From Rhyacophila brunnea (lineage: Eukaryota > Arthropoda > Insecta > Trichoptera > Rhyacophilidae): a DNA stretch of 64,000 bases. The notes beneath the pieces are model-generated. The model saw only the letters and a program-made list of their open reading frames with translations. It was not told where the DNA came from and made no database searches. Shown piece after piece: positions 36,601 through 47,161 of the stretch. Every line of letters begins with the position of its first letter. Positions within the stretch are counted from its first letter, which is position 1. Made by a program: the position numbers and the translations under genes. The DNA lies in contig JAGYXB010000442.1 in NCBI GenBank assembly GCA_022495005.1, positions 434,001 through 498,000 of the forward strand, read 5' to 3'.

Positions 36601-39600
36601 TGTAGCAACAAGTGTACTCCAGGCTACATCATTTCTTTAAATTTCCAAGATTTTCCGCAGTATTGAGACTAATCCGCAGTTTTTTATGGTGACCGATTTT
36701 AGCTATAAATAGTGTTTTCAATTTCGAAATGTCTCCATAATCCGAAGGTTTCAAACCCCAGGTTGCAAAAATTATATTTAGTTACTTAGATCCTAGACTA
36801 AACCAATTCAGTGCCTCTGTTATCATTGAAAATTAATTTGTACAAAAAATAGATTATTTAAAATATCAATATACTTACTACAGGTTTATTATGGTTTTAA
36901 ATTACGTCTTATAACATAAGTCTGATAAACATATACATGGCATCTTTCATTTCAGGCAGTCGATATGGAGTTGGTCAAGCTACCCGATCGATGGGTTCTG
37001 GCGTCCACAGACCTATACTTCCATCGTTTTGACCCATCGGTGCTAAAAGAGCCCGCTTGCCTGATAGGCTATGGACCTTCATTGTCTTGTAGACTTCAAG
37101 GAATACCGTCTCCATGTAACCAATATGATGGGAACATACCAGTTAATATAATATATTATATATTTTCATAAAATGAAAGAAACTCGTAATTTATTTGACA
37201 GTTGTTTACTAAATAAAATGTTTTAAGTAATTGGTGCATACTTACTAAAAATATTAGCCATGCGTATCTAAATATCGTTTTAAAATAATTTGTAAATAAT
37301 ATAATCAAAATATAAAGACTGCGGTGGATCGATCAGGTACCTATATACATAGAATATTGGAGGAACTATCATCAAGGCGGGCTATGTACGCATCTCCTGA
37401 GGGTGAGTGAAAATCTAGAGATCCGAGACTGATATGCTCGGCTAAAATTATTGGAAAGCGACGGACCTAGATCGCCCGGCATGGAGAAATGAAGGAGATC
37501 ATGATGGGTTGTGGAGCCAATTAATATAATATTTTAACAGAATGAACCCTAATCCAATCAAATAACCTAATTCCTATCATATAACGGCCTTCTCTTCTTT
37601 CAAGTATCTGTAATAGATATGAATGAATAAATTTAACATTACGAATTTCCGTAAAAAAAATACGTTGTTACTAGGGATTCCAATCCCGGGATCCCGAGCT
37701 ATTTTTGATACCCATGAATCCCGGGATTGATAAACATTATCCCGAAACCTTCAGGATTGATTTTTTTATCATTTTTTATTGAAAATTTAAATAAAAATGA
37801 AAATATAACAGAAAAAATACTTTTAATAACAAATAACTACATTAGAAATAAACTGAGTTTGAATGAAGTTTGATTTATACACATGTGTAAGTTGCCGATT
37901 CATTTTATTTTTTCACATAAATTAATAAAAATGAGAAAAATTGGGAAAAAACAATGTAATTCCACCATGACCTCATACGTTTTACGGCAGTTTCATATTT
38001 GGCTGACTAATTAGATTTATGAAGCGGAAAGGCCATAAGTACACCATGATTTGCTTTACTATTTTAAATCTCGCTAATTCATTAAGTTTTTACTATCAGT
38101 AATAGCAATCTCATATTAAATTCACATTATTATTTATATTACAATATTATTTACTCCATTAAACTAATGTATTTCCAAGATTGAACTTATACAATATTAA
38201 CAATAAATGTCTTAAATAATATAATTTATACTAGATTTATTTTTGACCGATTTTATTGATATTATTTGTAAATATAAAATTTTTATATTGACAATGGAAA
38301 AATGCTAATCCCGAGACCAGTCCCGGGATCCCGGGATTGTCAAATTGTAATCCCGATATCCCGGGATCAGAATTTTGGATCGGGATTGGATTCCCTAGTT
38401 GTTACGAGTATGTAGGTACCTATATCTCCAAAATGTTGATTCCGATGTGCTCAATATTTATGTAATGTTATAATATGATTTCAATGTAATAAATTAGTAA
38501 AAAAAATTGAGTTATACCACACCTTGTCGATATTCAATTTATAAAATAAGTAAAATAACAATAACAAATAATAATATTTCAGATGGAAGCACTTGTCATG
38601 ACTAATCTGGTGGAAATTCTAGCAGATGCCTTGGTGGAGTCCAATCAAAAGCTTGTCAAAATCGACTGCAGCGCGGAATTAATTGCTGATGACGATCAGC
38701 GTTTCCAGAATCAATTATACAAATTACTGGATGATAAAACTGGATCAAATGATTCTTTATTATATTGGGACAAATCGAGGTATGAATATGTCATATCTAT
38801 AGTCTTACTTCTAAGACTGGTATTTCATGATATGTCATGTTTATTTTGAGTTTGGTAAGTACCTACCTATGTGGCGATCAACGAGTCCTGTGAGAACTGT
38901 GTGATACTCAGTGTCAGCATTATTCAATAGTCCAGGGTTCAATAAATAACATATCAGGATTGAATAAATCTCACTCCGCTTTTATCTTGATCGTGTAACT
39001 GTAACTCTATATCAGTCACTCAGTATCACCGAGTCTCGGACTAAATATCTCACTCGTTTTTATATCTTATATCATTGTCTTTATTGTACCTATGTAAACT
39101 GCACTTGTCACTCCATAAATAATACATTCTACAACATCTCCACACACACCTTCACCTATAAAGATTGAAATACCACCACAGGAAAAAATACATTTCATTT
39201 GAAGTAAATAAAATTTAAATCAGAAAGCATCACGTATATCGCCATAGTATGGAGAGAGTGACTTGTATTCATTTTTATTCACGGAATCAATAATATTTTT
39301 TGTTTTTGTTTTTTGAAGGCATGGTCTATTTCTACGTGCTGATTATATGGTGAGAGTTGGAGGCCCAAAAGGTTTGATCTCGGCTGCGGAATGGATGACA
39401 ACTAGCAAGCAAATTCCTCCTGCCAGTAGCACTGAAATAAAAACACCAAGACGTTTTTTTCGAATTGGCACGACTCCAGTGAGCTAAATATGAAACCAAA
39501 TAAATAAATAATATAATTATTCCTTCCTGCAATTACACCCCATAAAACGAAGTGACGTTTTACAGGCTATTCCGTGGACATATCCAAAAATTGACACATC

Positions 39601-42600
39601 TACAGGAAAAGCGATGCTAAATAATAAAGGGGAACCCATTTACGAAGGTTACTGTATGGATCTCATAGAAAAATTAAGCCAGGTAAGACGCAGTAAGTTA
39701 CTAAGGCCATCATTTATTAAAACAAGTAATTATAATCTTCCAATAGAGGGTTTAAAGACGTGGAGACTTATGGCTCTGACTAATTAATTTCGACAAAGCT
39801 CGTGTATTTTACGTGAATAAGCGTGTGATCAAAATACATACACGTGACTAAGCGAGTGCAGCGCGCATGCGAGGGATACAACGCGGATGTTATGTTTATG
39901 CGATCGCGCAAAAAAGACGCAAACTCATGCAAATGTACGTTCATCAGAGAGAGATAGCTTATTCGTTACATACAGGGTGACAGACAAATATATAATATAA
40001 TTATTTTCAACAGTTAATGGATTTTGACTACGAAATAGTAACCCCTAAACGTGGATCATTTGGTTCTAAGTATAAGAACGGATCATGGGATGGAATAATT
40101 GGAGATCTTCAAAGGGGAGTAAGTGTTATTTATCAATCATATATAATTTACGTACATGTAATTATATTTTATACTTGCACTTTTGATAACTAACGCATTA
40201 AAGTAAACTGTTTTAAGGATACAGACATTGCCGTTGCAGCCACAATAATGACATCACAGAGAGAAGAAGTTGTCGACTTTGTTGCCCCATATTTTGAACA
40301 AACTGGAATATCTATTGGTTTGTTATAAGATTGTTTTTATTTTTAAAACTAAATATATTAATATAACATTCACATTTTTATATAGTAGCGGTAAAAGTTT
40401 TTATCATATTTACATGTAAATACTTGTATCATAATACATTTATTTTCAGCAATAAGGAAGCCTGTGAGTAAGACATCTCTATTCAAATTTATGACAGTTT
40501 TGAGAGTTGAAGTTTGGCTTAGCATTTTGGCGGCACTCTCTTTAACTGCTGGATTGTTGGCAATACTAGATAAGTATTCCCCGTACAGTGCCAGAAATAA
40601 TAAAAAAGCGTACCCATATCCGTGCAGGTAATAATAATAAATTTATACTAATTAAAATTTTCCATGATTTCTAAATATTTGCCACTTGAACAGCGTTTTG
40701 ACCATGTCTACACAAGTTGTCTGTTTGTTACGTTAAAATTCAAAAACTACTTGACCAATATTAATAAAACTTGCGCAGCATTGACTCGATTTATCACGGT
40801 TTCGAAATTAAGATAAAAATGAAAAAAAAATAACCCACCTGCAACAATTGATTTGTTACGATTAGGAAAAGTGGTCAGATAATAGCGATGGACTGATGAA
40901 ATAGGGTAGAGGTAGAGAAGCGCGCACCTACATACAACCATTGTTGATCACTTGGATCAGTCAACTTTCAGTCGAGTGTATGCTAAAGGCAGCGACTGAA
41001 TATTCAAAGAAATAGATCGGCTGAAAAGAGGCATGTGCCTAGATCCAACTGATATCTGTATAATTAAATTGAACAAAAAAAATCAAATTGAATCAATCTA
41101 TTTGTTCACTCACCATCAGTTACTAACAAATCGATGTAAGTATTAATTATGTGTCTACATAGTCAATTTTCCTTATCTTACAGAAAGTTTACATTGAAAG
41201 AGTCATTTTGGTTTGCTCTTACATCATTTACGCCTCAAGGAGGTGGTGAGGCTCCAAAGGCATTATCTGGCCGAGCTCTTGTGGCTGCTTACTGGCTGTT
41301 TGTTGTCCTCATGCTGGCAACCTTCACTGCTAATTTAGCTGCATTTCTTACTGTTGAGAGGATGCAGGTTTGTGAATTGCAAATATTTTCAATAAACAAA
41401 AGTTAGTCTAACCCTGTAGCTGGATCACAAACTACTAAACAGTCTCGGGTACTTCAATCAACAACAGGATTATATTATAATACGAATCGGTGGCAACTGG
41501 CACCCACAGAACAGATATTTACGATAGAAATGTAAAAAACATCGCCATGAACCAAGTCAGCCCATAAATCTCAAGTAAATCGAAATGCACAAACTACCTT
41601 CAAATATTTAATGCTCGTTGCATTTACGCGATAAACATTAGGATGTAGATATAACTGTTGAAAATAACATATCCTTTAACGCGTGTTTAAGTAGGTATCT
41701 CATAGTTTTCCACACTTACCACATCCAGTAGGGCAGGGGGGGGAACTATTTGGATGGAGGGCCAAATTCAAGAATTCAAAATGAGCGGCGGACCGCAAGT
41801 AAAATACCATTTTTAGATATACACTATTTATTATCACGAAAAATAAACATTACAAAAAAATTAATGAGAAGAATGAAACTGTTGTACATTTTTTAACATT
41901 TTTTTAAATTCATGTGTTAAGTTTGTAGTTGATATTCTCAAAACTGCTTGTAAATAATGGGCATCGGAAATATTTGATCGTAAAGAATTTTTATTGAGGT
42001 TCATGATCGAAAATGTATGTTCACATATATAGGATGATCCAAGAACATTTTTCTTGCATAATCTTTAAGTTGGTCGAATTTGTCTGAATTAAGGGCATTG
42101 TAAAATTTGGAGATTTCTTCACGAAGATGCAATTCTCTTAAATCAGTGTCACACTGCAGATCAATAATCTCAAGTTGTAGCTCTGTCGGTGGACTATTGA
42201 TATATATTGAAAATGGATCGCGTACTATTGCTAAACTTGTCTCGATTTTTCGGAAGTCACCAAATCTTTGTGAAAAATCGTCATTCAAAGCTTTAATAAT
42301 TTTACCATATTCTTCAAATTTATATTCTGATATATTCAGCAACTTCAAAGTTGGAAAGTGGTCCACATTGTTATTCGATATTTGTCGAAGGAATAACTTG
42401 AGTTTTAATTGAAATCCATTCAAACTTTTTACTATTTATCATAGGCATATATTTTTTTTCCTTGCAACGCGGAGTTAAAAGTATTTAAATGTGTCACGAT
42501 GTTCAACGTAGAAAATAGTAGTTACATAGTGTGAGACGAGACGCAAAGAAGACGTACTGAAATAATACATTTACGAAACAACAAATTCTTCAAATTTTTA

Positions 42601-45600
42601 AAAAAATATATAAAAAAGTTATTCGTAATCAGAAGTACAATTAATGATGGCGGGCCACAAAAAAATACCCGGCGGGCCGCAGTTTGACATAACCCCCCTC
42701 CCCGCAGTAGGGTAATCAAGTTCTCATTACTGTTGTGTTCCCTGGTGACAACTTACGGTGAGAAAGAGATAAAATCGATTTCACCTATTTGGCAGTACAT
42801 GAACAGTAATATTGAGTTGAAACAGATGTGGTTGAATGAGAGAATGGCTGATTTTTAGGCCACTTCTATAGAAATGGAACCAAACAAATATTACTAAAAA
42901 AAATAATTTAGAGTGTCATTTTTCAGTTTAATTGTACAAAGTTAATTTCATTGGTTTGTAAGGATTTGCATTAATAGGCGTATGTATCTTAGTTGTCCAC
43001 ATACAACGAATTTAGAGAAAGGTGAATCTCTAGTGGCGTCGAAAGAAAAGGGTTACGAGGACGTGCACCTTCCAGATGGTGAGACATCACCAAGAAAACG
43101 ACTGAACTAATAATGGCAAAAGCAACAGAATTGTTGGCAACGTCTGTAATTCCAGTGGTCACCGTCCACAGTAGGTAATTCAGCAAAGGATATTAAGAGA
43201 AGACTTATGAATACTAATACGCATTGGGTTTTTTTATGTAGATTTCTGACGACGCGATCGCCTCGACTGCTTCAATATTATTTTTAATGGCAATAATGTG
43301 TGTATCGATCGAAACCTGATAGTTAAATGTACCTTATCTTCATTTCAGTCCCCGGTGGCTTCTTTAGAGCAACTTGCGAGGCAGTCGAGAATTAATTATA
43401 CAGTTGTCGAAGGTCAGATTGCACACCAATATTTTATCAACATGAAACATGCTGAAGACACTTTATACAGGTACATTTTTTTTAATTTGTTTTCAATATT
43501 AATTTCACACCTGAAACTTACCTTAGTAAATCTTCCCGTTTGACTTCCTCTAGGGTTTGGAAAGAGATTACACTAAACAGCAGCGCCGACGAGAGCATTT
43601 ACCAGGTGTGGGACTATCCAATAAGAGAGCAGTACGGTCACATTTTGCAGGCCATCAATGCATCGCAACCTTTGCCAAATGCTGAAGTCGCTTTTAAGAA
43701 AGTAGACGACCACGAACAAGCAGACTTTGCGTTTATTCACGATTCGTCTGAAATAAAGTGAGCTGATTTTGATTTTCACGCACAATATTCAATCAACATA
43801 ATATACTTTTTTTTCACATCGATTAGGACGATTACTAGTTGCTGAATATCGCGATCGCCATGTTTTTCGTGTTTTATAATATTGTGTCGCTGCACGAAAA
43901 GCGTTTATATAATAATTCATAAAAGATATTTTATAAAAAATAATACCACGATATTAGGTACAGGTACCTTTTATACATAATTTGAAAAGATCTCATGCAT
44001 GTAAGTACACATTAGAAAAAATCATTATGTAGAAAGAAAAAAAAATCGGTTAGTAATTAAGGAATTATTTGATACCTAACTTAATTTAATAATATACTAA
44101 AACCAATAGCCAACATTATAACGCAATTCTATAAGCATTTCGTGTAACGACTACTAGTTAAAATCGTCGTAATTCAATAAGATGCCCGTAGCTTAATTGG
44201 AAAAGCATACTGGCGCGAATCCAGCAGATACAAGTTCATGTCCTGTCGGGTGTCGTATTTTTTTTCTATAAAATGATTTTTTCTAGTGTGTATATGCATG
44301 ATATATTTTCAAATTATGTATATTCTGTATATAAAATGTTACATACTCAAGTCTTGTGTCTCATTCGTATAATAAATTCGAATAAAAGAAATAGTTTATT
44401 AGGTAGGTACCTACCTTTTATCAAAGATTGGTCTATGGTAGAAAGTGTTTTGCGGTGTTGCCAGATGACATTTTAAGAATGCAGTAGATTGACAAATAAT
44501 ATAAAAATCAACGATTTTTCTTTGATTAAAATGAAAAACGGCAAGAAATTAACCAACAAAATTATCGATATTATGAGATTCTATATAATTATTGCCAGAA
44601 AAGGAAATAAAAGTCTGAAAACATGTCAACATTTATTCATTGTTTTTTTTTTGTTTGAAATATTGTAAGTACGCAGTATAATATTAATTATACCCACTCG
44701 TGTTTTTATAAAAGAACGTTCTTAAGAGAAATGTTGTACAACATTGATAAAATATATTGTATATTATATTGAGTGTATATTTCTCAGGGTACCTTTATTT
44801 AATATGAACGTTTCTTTTGTAATGATATTTAATATTCCAGATACGAAGTCAGTCGTAATTGTAATCTAACGATAGTAGGCGAAGTATTTGGCGAGCGACC
44901 GTATGCGATTGCTGTCCAGCAAGGATCAAGGCTCCAAGAAGAATTATCAAAAGCTGTTCTTGAACTACAAAAGCAGAGGTGGAATATTGATTTTAACTAC
45001 GAATTACACTTCGATATAAATATCTAAAACAGGCCCGTCGAGTTTGACATAGTGTATAGGCATAAACATGCGTGGAAAAAAGCTAAAATTCGACAGGTGC
45101 ACGAAAGAAGCAAAGAAAATTTTCACAGATCTGAGTCATAAAAAATTATTGCTGAAGCCTTTTTGTGCCAGTTCCCTAACTCTGTCCTGTCCTGAATTAT
45201 AGAATTAGTCAAAACATAGAATTAAAAATCAATGGATAATACATGACTCCACAATCTTATCTTTTTTTTTTTCGACCATGTCCGATCCTGATAGGATCAT
45301 ATGGGCCTCCACAGAGTGGAAGTTTGAATTGACAGATTTTGTTTTTTACGAGAAATGGATGTCAGCCACTTGCTCAACCTATTAGATCCATACCCTGACA
45401 CATACAAATTGAAAAACAATATGTGTACTTGCCAGACCCAGGATTCGAACCTGGGACCCACAGCTTTATAGTCCAACGCTTATGCCGCGCGGCCACCGTG
45501 GGCGTCGGCCGTCGGGCTTTGAACATGTAAATTACGATTTCCGCTTATATGCCGAGCATAAGGTCAACCTAAGGTTACCTGAGGTTACATAAATATTATA

Positions 45601-46418
45601 TGTACCTAATTAAATATTGACGAATAATTCTGCTTATTATTAGGATATTTACAAATCGCACGAAAATTGCACATTATCATTACTTTAGTTGATTGTCTGA
45701 CACTTTCACTTCGATGTATTCACATCCGCAAAAAAAACTCTTTTTAAAATAAATTGACATTTTCAAAGATGTCACACATTAAAAAATGACTTTTCTATTA
45801 ATTCCATGCTTTTCCGGGGCTTTGTAATCTGTCAATAAATTATTTCGTGATCGGTCATTTTAAAAACGTCATATTATTTTACATTTGAATAAAATTACAA
45901 TATGTTAAAAATTGAAAGTTTACCTTACAATAATTTCTTTTTAGATTTCTGGAAGGCTTAACTGCAACATATTGGAATAGAACTTGTGCAGATGGAGATG
46001 AATCAGAAGGAATTACTTTGGATAGTTTAGGTACAGAAACTATCCTTTTCGTTAAAATGATGTGACAAAATTATCTTCATTTTTTCTTAAACGCTATACA
46101 TTTTCAGGTGGAGTTTTCATTGCTACCCTATTCGGTCTTGCATTAGCGATGCTTACTTTAGCTTGGGAAGTATTTTACTACAAGAGAAAGGAACGAACAA
46201 ATAAAGTCAAGTCCGTGGATGAAGACCCAACAAAACAGGTGACGTCTGAATGGGGCCCAAGACTCAAAGGCGCGGACAAACTGGGCGTCGATTACCGATT
46301 CAAAGGGAGACATAGAAACGTTGTGACGATTGGAGAATCGTTCAGACCAGCTATTGATAAATTTAAGCCCAATGTCTCGTATATAAATGTTGATCCGAAA
46401 TCAAGATGGAACCCTTGA
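30664..46418 (+). CDS. Ir93a: Ionotropic receptor 93a co-receptor (17 exons, 889 aa)
   Basis: Exons are 30664-30733, 32288-32434, 33245-33454, 35349-35503, 36956-37141, 38583-38779, 39319-39478, 39566-39682, 40014-40118, 40218-40317, 40450-40627, 41184-41367, 43349-43470, 43554-43757, 44841-44978, 45945-46030 and 46108-46418. All are GT-AG, all phases agree, and the sum is 2670 nt. The protein has a signal peptide (MFFVYVIIFEAFVCAALS), a long N-terminal domain, ligand lobe S1 with Arg464 at the conserved glutamate-receptor position, and M1 (about 504-522). A pore loop follows with QGGGEAP (560-566), then M2 (575-595) with TANLAAFLT, lobe S2, and M3 (789-811, GVFIATLFGLALAML). WLFVVLMLATFTANLAAFLT, LARQSRINYTVV and RNCNLT-VGEVF are Ir93a hallmarks, distinct from Ir25a and Ir8a. 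In flies Ir93a acts with other IRs in dendrites of temperature- and humidity-sensing neurons. The start was chosen by the signal peptide and phase. Confidence 0.93.
30853..31220. mobile_element. MITE with 8-bp target duplication (368 bp) in Ir93a intron 1
   Basis: The ends CATGGCCCCCACA and TATGGGGGCCATG are inverted, and the flanks are a perfect 8-bp duplication ATGTCAAT (30845-30852 and 31221-31228). The 8-bp site points to a hAT-like transposase, though the terminus is not the usual CAG. A related right end lies at 14713-14772. Confidence 0.82.
31229..32287. other. Rest of Ir93a intron 1
   Basis: It contains short open frames (31486-31734, 31725-31940) of moderate GC but no recognisable family or transposon ends. 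It ends at the acceptor TTAATTGTTCCAG before exon 2. Confidence 0.4.
32780..32925 (+). repeat. SINE family A copy in Ir93a intron 2
   Basis: The degenerate head retains the box-B-like GGTTCGAATCG followed by CTGGGTGTCGTATTTTTTTT. The body ends CTTGTGAATTACCTATTCTTTG. The order matches 44193-44400. The 5' part of the tRNA-like head is decayed. Confidence 0.6.
34440..34990 (+). repeat. Probable LINE 3' end in Ir93a intron 3
   Basis: Around 34676-34725 a frame reads GRLVNALPKDIDIFND, like the R-x-x-N-x-LP-x-x-I end of arthropod LINE proteins. A T-rich stretch and an ATAAATAAAATAAG tail follow near 34976. Upstream, 34440-34620 is open but unrecognised. The remainder of intron 3 (33455-35348) shows nothing else. 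Confidence 0.45.
35504..36955. other. Ir93a intron 4
   Basis: AT-rich, with no transposon ends or nested gene recognised. It ends at the acceptor CATCTTTCATTTCAG. Confidence 0.5.
37330..37510 (+). repeat. LINE tail scrap in Ir93a intron 5
   Basis: One frame reads RWIDQVPIYIEYWRN and, after a frame change, DLDRPAWRNEG. This is the RW-DQ then DRPAWRN pattern at the end of LINE proteins. It is short and frameshifted. Confidence 0.5.
37672..38397. mobile_element. hAT-type MITE (726 bp) in Ir93a intron 5
   Basis: The ends TAGGGATTCCAATCCCGGGA and GGGATTGGATTCCCTA are inverted repeats. The flanks are a perfect 8-bp duplication GTTGTTAC (37664-37671 and 38398-38405). CCCGGGAT words are repeated near both ends, typical of subterminal transposase-binding repeats. 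It has no coding capacity. Confidence 0.92.
40690..41110 (+). repeat. Interspersed repeat family B, copy 2 (Ir93a intron 11)
   Basis: It shares CTGTTTGTT, the TAATAAAACTTGCGCAG segment, GCGCGCACCTAC, GGCAGCGACTGAATATTC and CAAATTGAATCAATCTATTT with the copies at 29770 and 46625. It fills most of intron 11. Confidence 0.5.
41734..42704 (-). mobile_element. hAT deletion derivative with partial transposase (971 bp)
   Basis: It lies in Ir93a intron 12 with a perfect 8-bp target duplication CAGTAGGG (41726-41733 and 42705-42712). The left end CAGGGGGGGGGAACTATTTG and inverted right end (CGGGGAGGGGGGTTATG) are related to the 27475-28066 element. The minus frame 42423-42001 encodes a larger part of the ZBED/GTF2IRD2-like hAT transposase (MNGFQLKLKLFLRQISNNN, later YKFEEYGK and LREEISKFYNAL). 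A frameshift then precedes the dimerisation segment. The N-terminal finger and most of the core are missing. Confidence 0.93.
44190..44405 (+). repeat. tRNA-derived SINE, family A, best copy (Ir93a intron 14)
   Basis: The head GATGCCCGTAGCTTAATTGG has a box-A-like start, and the box-B-like AAGTTCATGTCCTGTCGG follows about 45 bases later. Then come TGTCGTATTTTTTTTCTA and a body ending CTTGTGTCTCATTCGTATAA with AAAAGAAATAGTTTAT. At least four relatives are in the window (12786, 12980, 29290, 32780). Confidence 0.7.
45262..45510 (-). repeat. tRNA-derived SINE, family C (Ir93a intron 15)
   Basis: On the minus strand a tRNA-like head reads GGTGGCCGCGCGGCATAAGC and then CCAGGTTCGAATCCTGGGTC, giving good box A and box B. 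The body ends CCACTCTGTGGAGGCCCATA with GGATCGGACATGGTCG and a poly-A. The full unit matches 50751-50980. It is a retroposon rather than a working tRNA gene. Confidence 0.85.
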
Positions 46419-46592
46419 ATTTTGTTACATACCAATATATAAATAATACCAGTAGGTACTATAATGTAGTAACAGTGTGTGATTTTAGGTATATAAATAC
46501 ATTTATAAGTACGAATGATAATTATTGTAACTAGCGGTACCTAAGCATATTATTATATTGTCATTTAGATACATATATGAATATATTCAAAT

Positions 46593-46598
46593 AATAAA
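46593..46598 (+). terminator. Polyadenylation signal of Ir93a
   Basis: AATAAA lies about 175 bases after the Ir93a stop codon and is followed by TTTAAGTGTCTGTG, a plausible U/GU-rich element. It is the first canonical hexamer after the stop that I found. Confidence 0.55.
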
Positions 46599-46624
46599 AT
46601 TTAAGTGTCTGTGATTTCGAAATA

Positions 46625-47160
46625 TTTGCCTTTTGATCAGTGCTTTCAGCAAGCACAATAATAAATTATCTGTTTGTTTTGTAATACTTAACCCAAAAAC
46701 TAATTTTGACGAAACCTCATATTGATAAAACTTGCACAGTGTATACTGTTTAAAGAATACGTTGTATTAGATTCTAATGATTTTAATGCCATCTGGATAT
46801 CTCAAAAAGTTCCGAAATCATGATAAAACTTGGAAAATATCTCACTAGCAATTTGCAGAGGAGCGCATGCCCACATCGAGCTTTAGTCGTAGCTAATCAT
46901 TAGGGATTGCAATACCGGTATTCCAGTATCTATCAATACCGAAATACCGGTTTCAAAAATCCAAAATACCGGAATTTTCGGTATTAAGAAAGCAAACTCG
47001 TATTGACATTTTCATTCGGTATTGCAATCCCTACTAATAATCAAATTGAATCACGATTAGATAAAATTGACATTAACTACCTAACATAACCTAACCGTTC
47101 TCTGTATCATTGATTCGAACACATTTAAATCGAATCAGTCTGTTTATTTATTCTGTAGGT
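46625..47160 (+). repeat. Interspersed repeat family B, copy 3, split by a MITE
   Basis: It shares CTGTTTGTTTTGTAATAC, TTGATAAAACTTGCACAG and GAGCGCATGCCCACATCGAG-like words with the copy at 40690. Its right end has AAATCGAATCAGTCTGTTTA. It is interrupted at 46901-47033 by a small hAT-like element. Confidence 0.45.
46901..47033. mobile_element. Tiny hAT-like MITE (133 bp)
   Basis: The ends TAGGGATTGCAATACCGG and CGGTATTGCAATCCCTA are perfect inverted repeats apart from length, and CCGGTAT-type words recur inside. Flanks are CTAATCAT and CTAATAAT (46893-46900 and 47034-47041), 7 of 8 identical. The TAGGGATT start relates it to the 37672-38397 element. Confidence 0.88.
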
Positions 47161-47161
47161 A

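Noticed and set aside
43349..46418. Calling the ionotropic receptor Ir25a or Ir8a
   Set aside because: The pore, M2 and lobe-2 motifs (WLFVVLMLATFTANLAAFLT, LARQSRINYT, GVFIATLFGLALAM) fit Ir93a as I know it. Ir25a normally has GVFIVIF-type M3 and a longer acidic insert.
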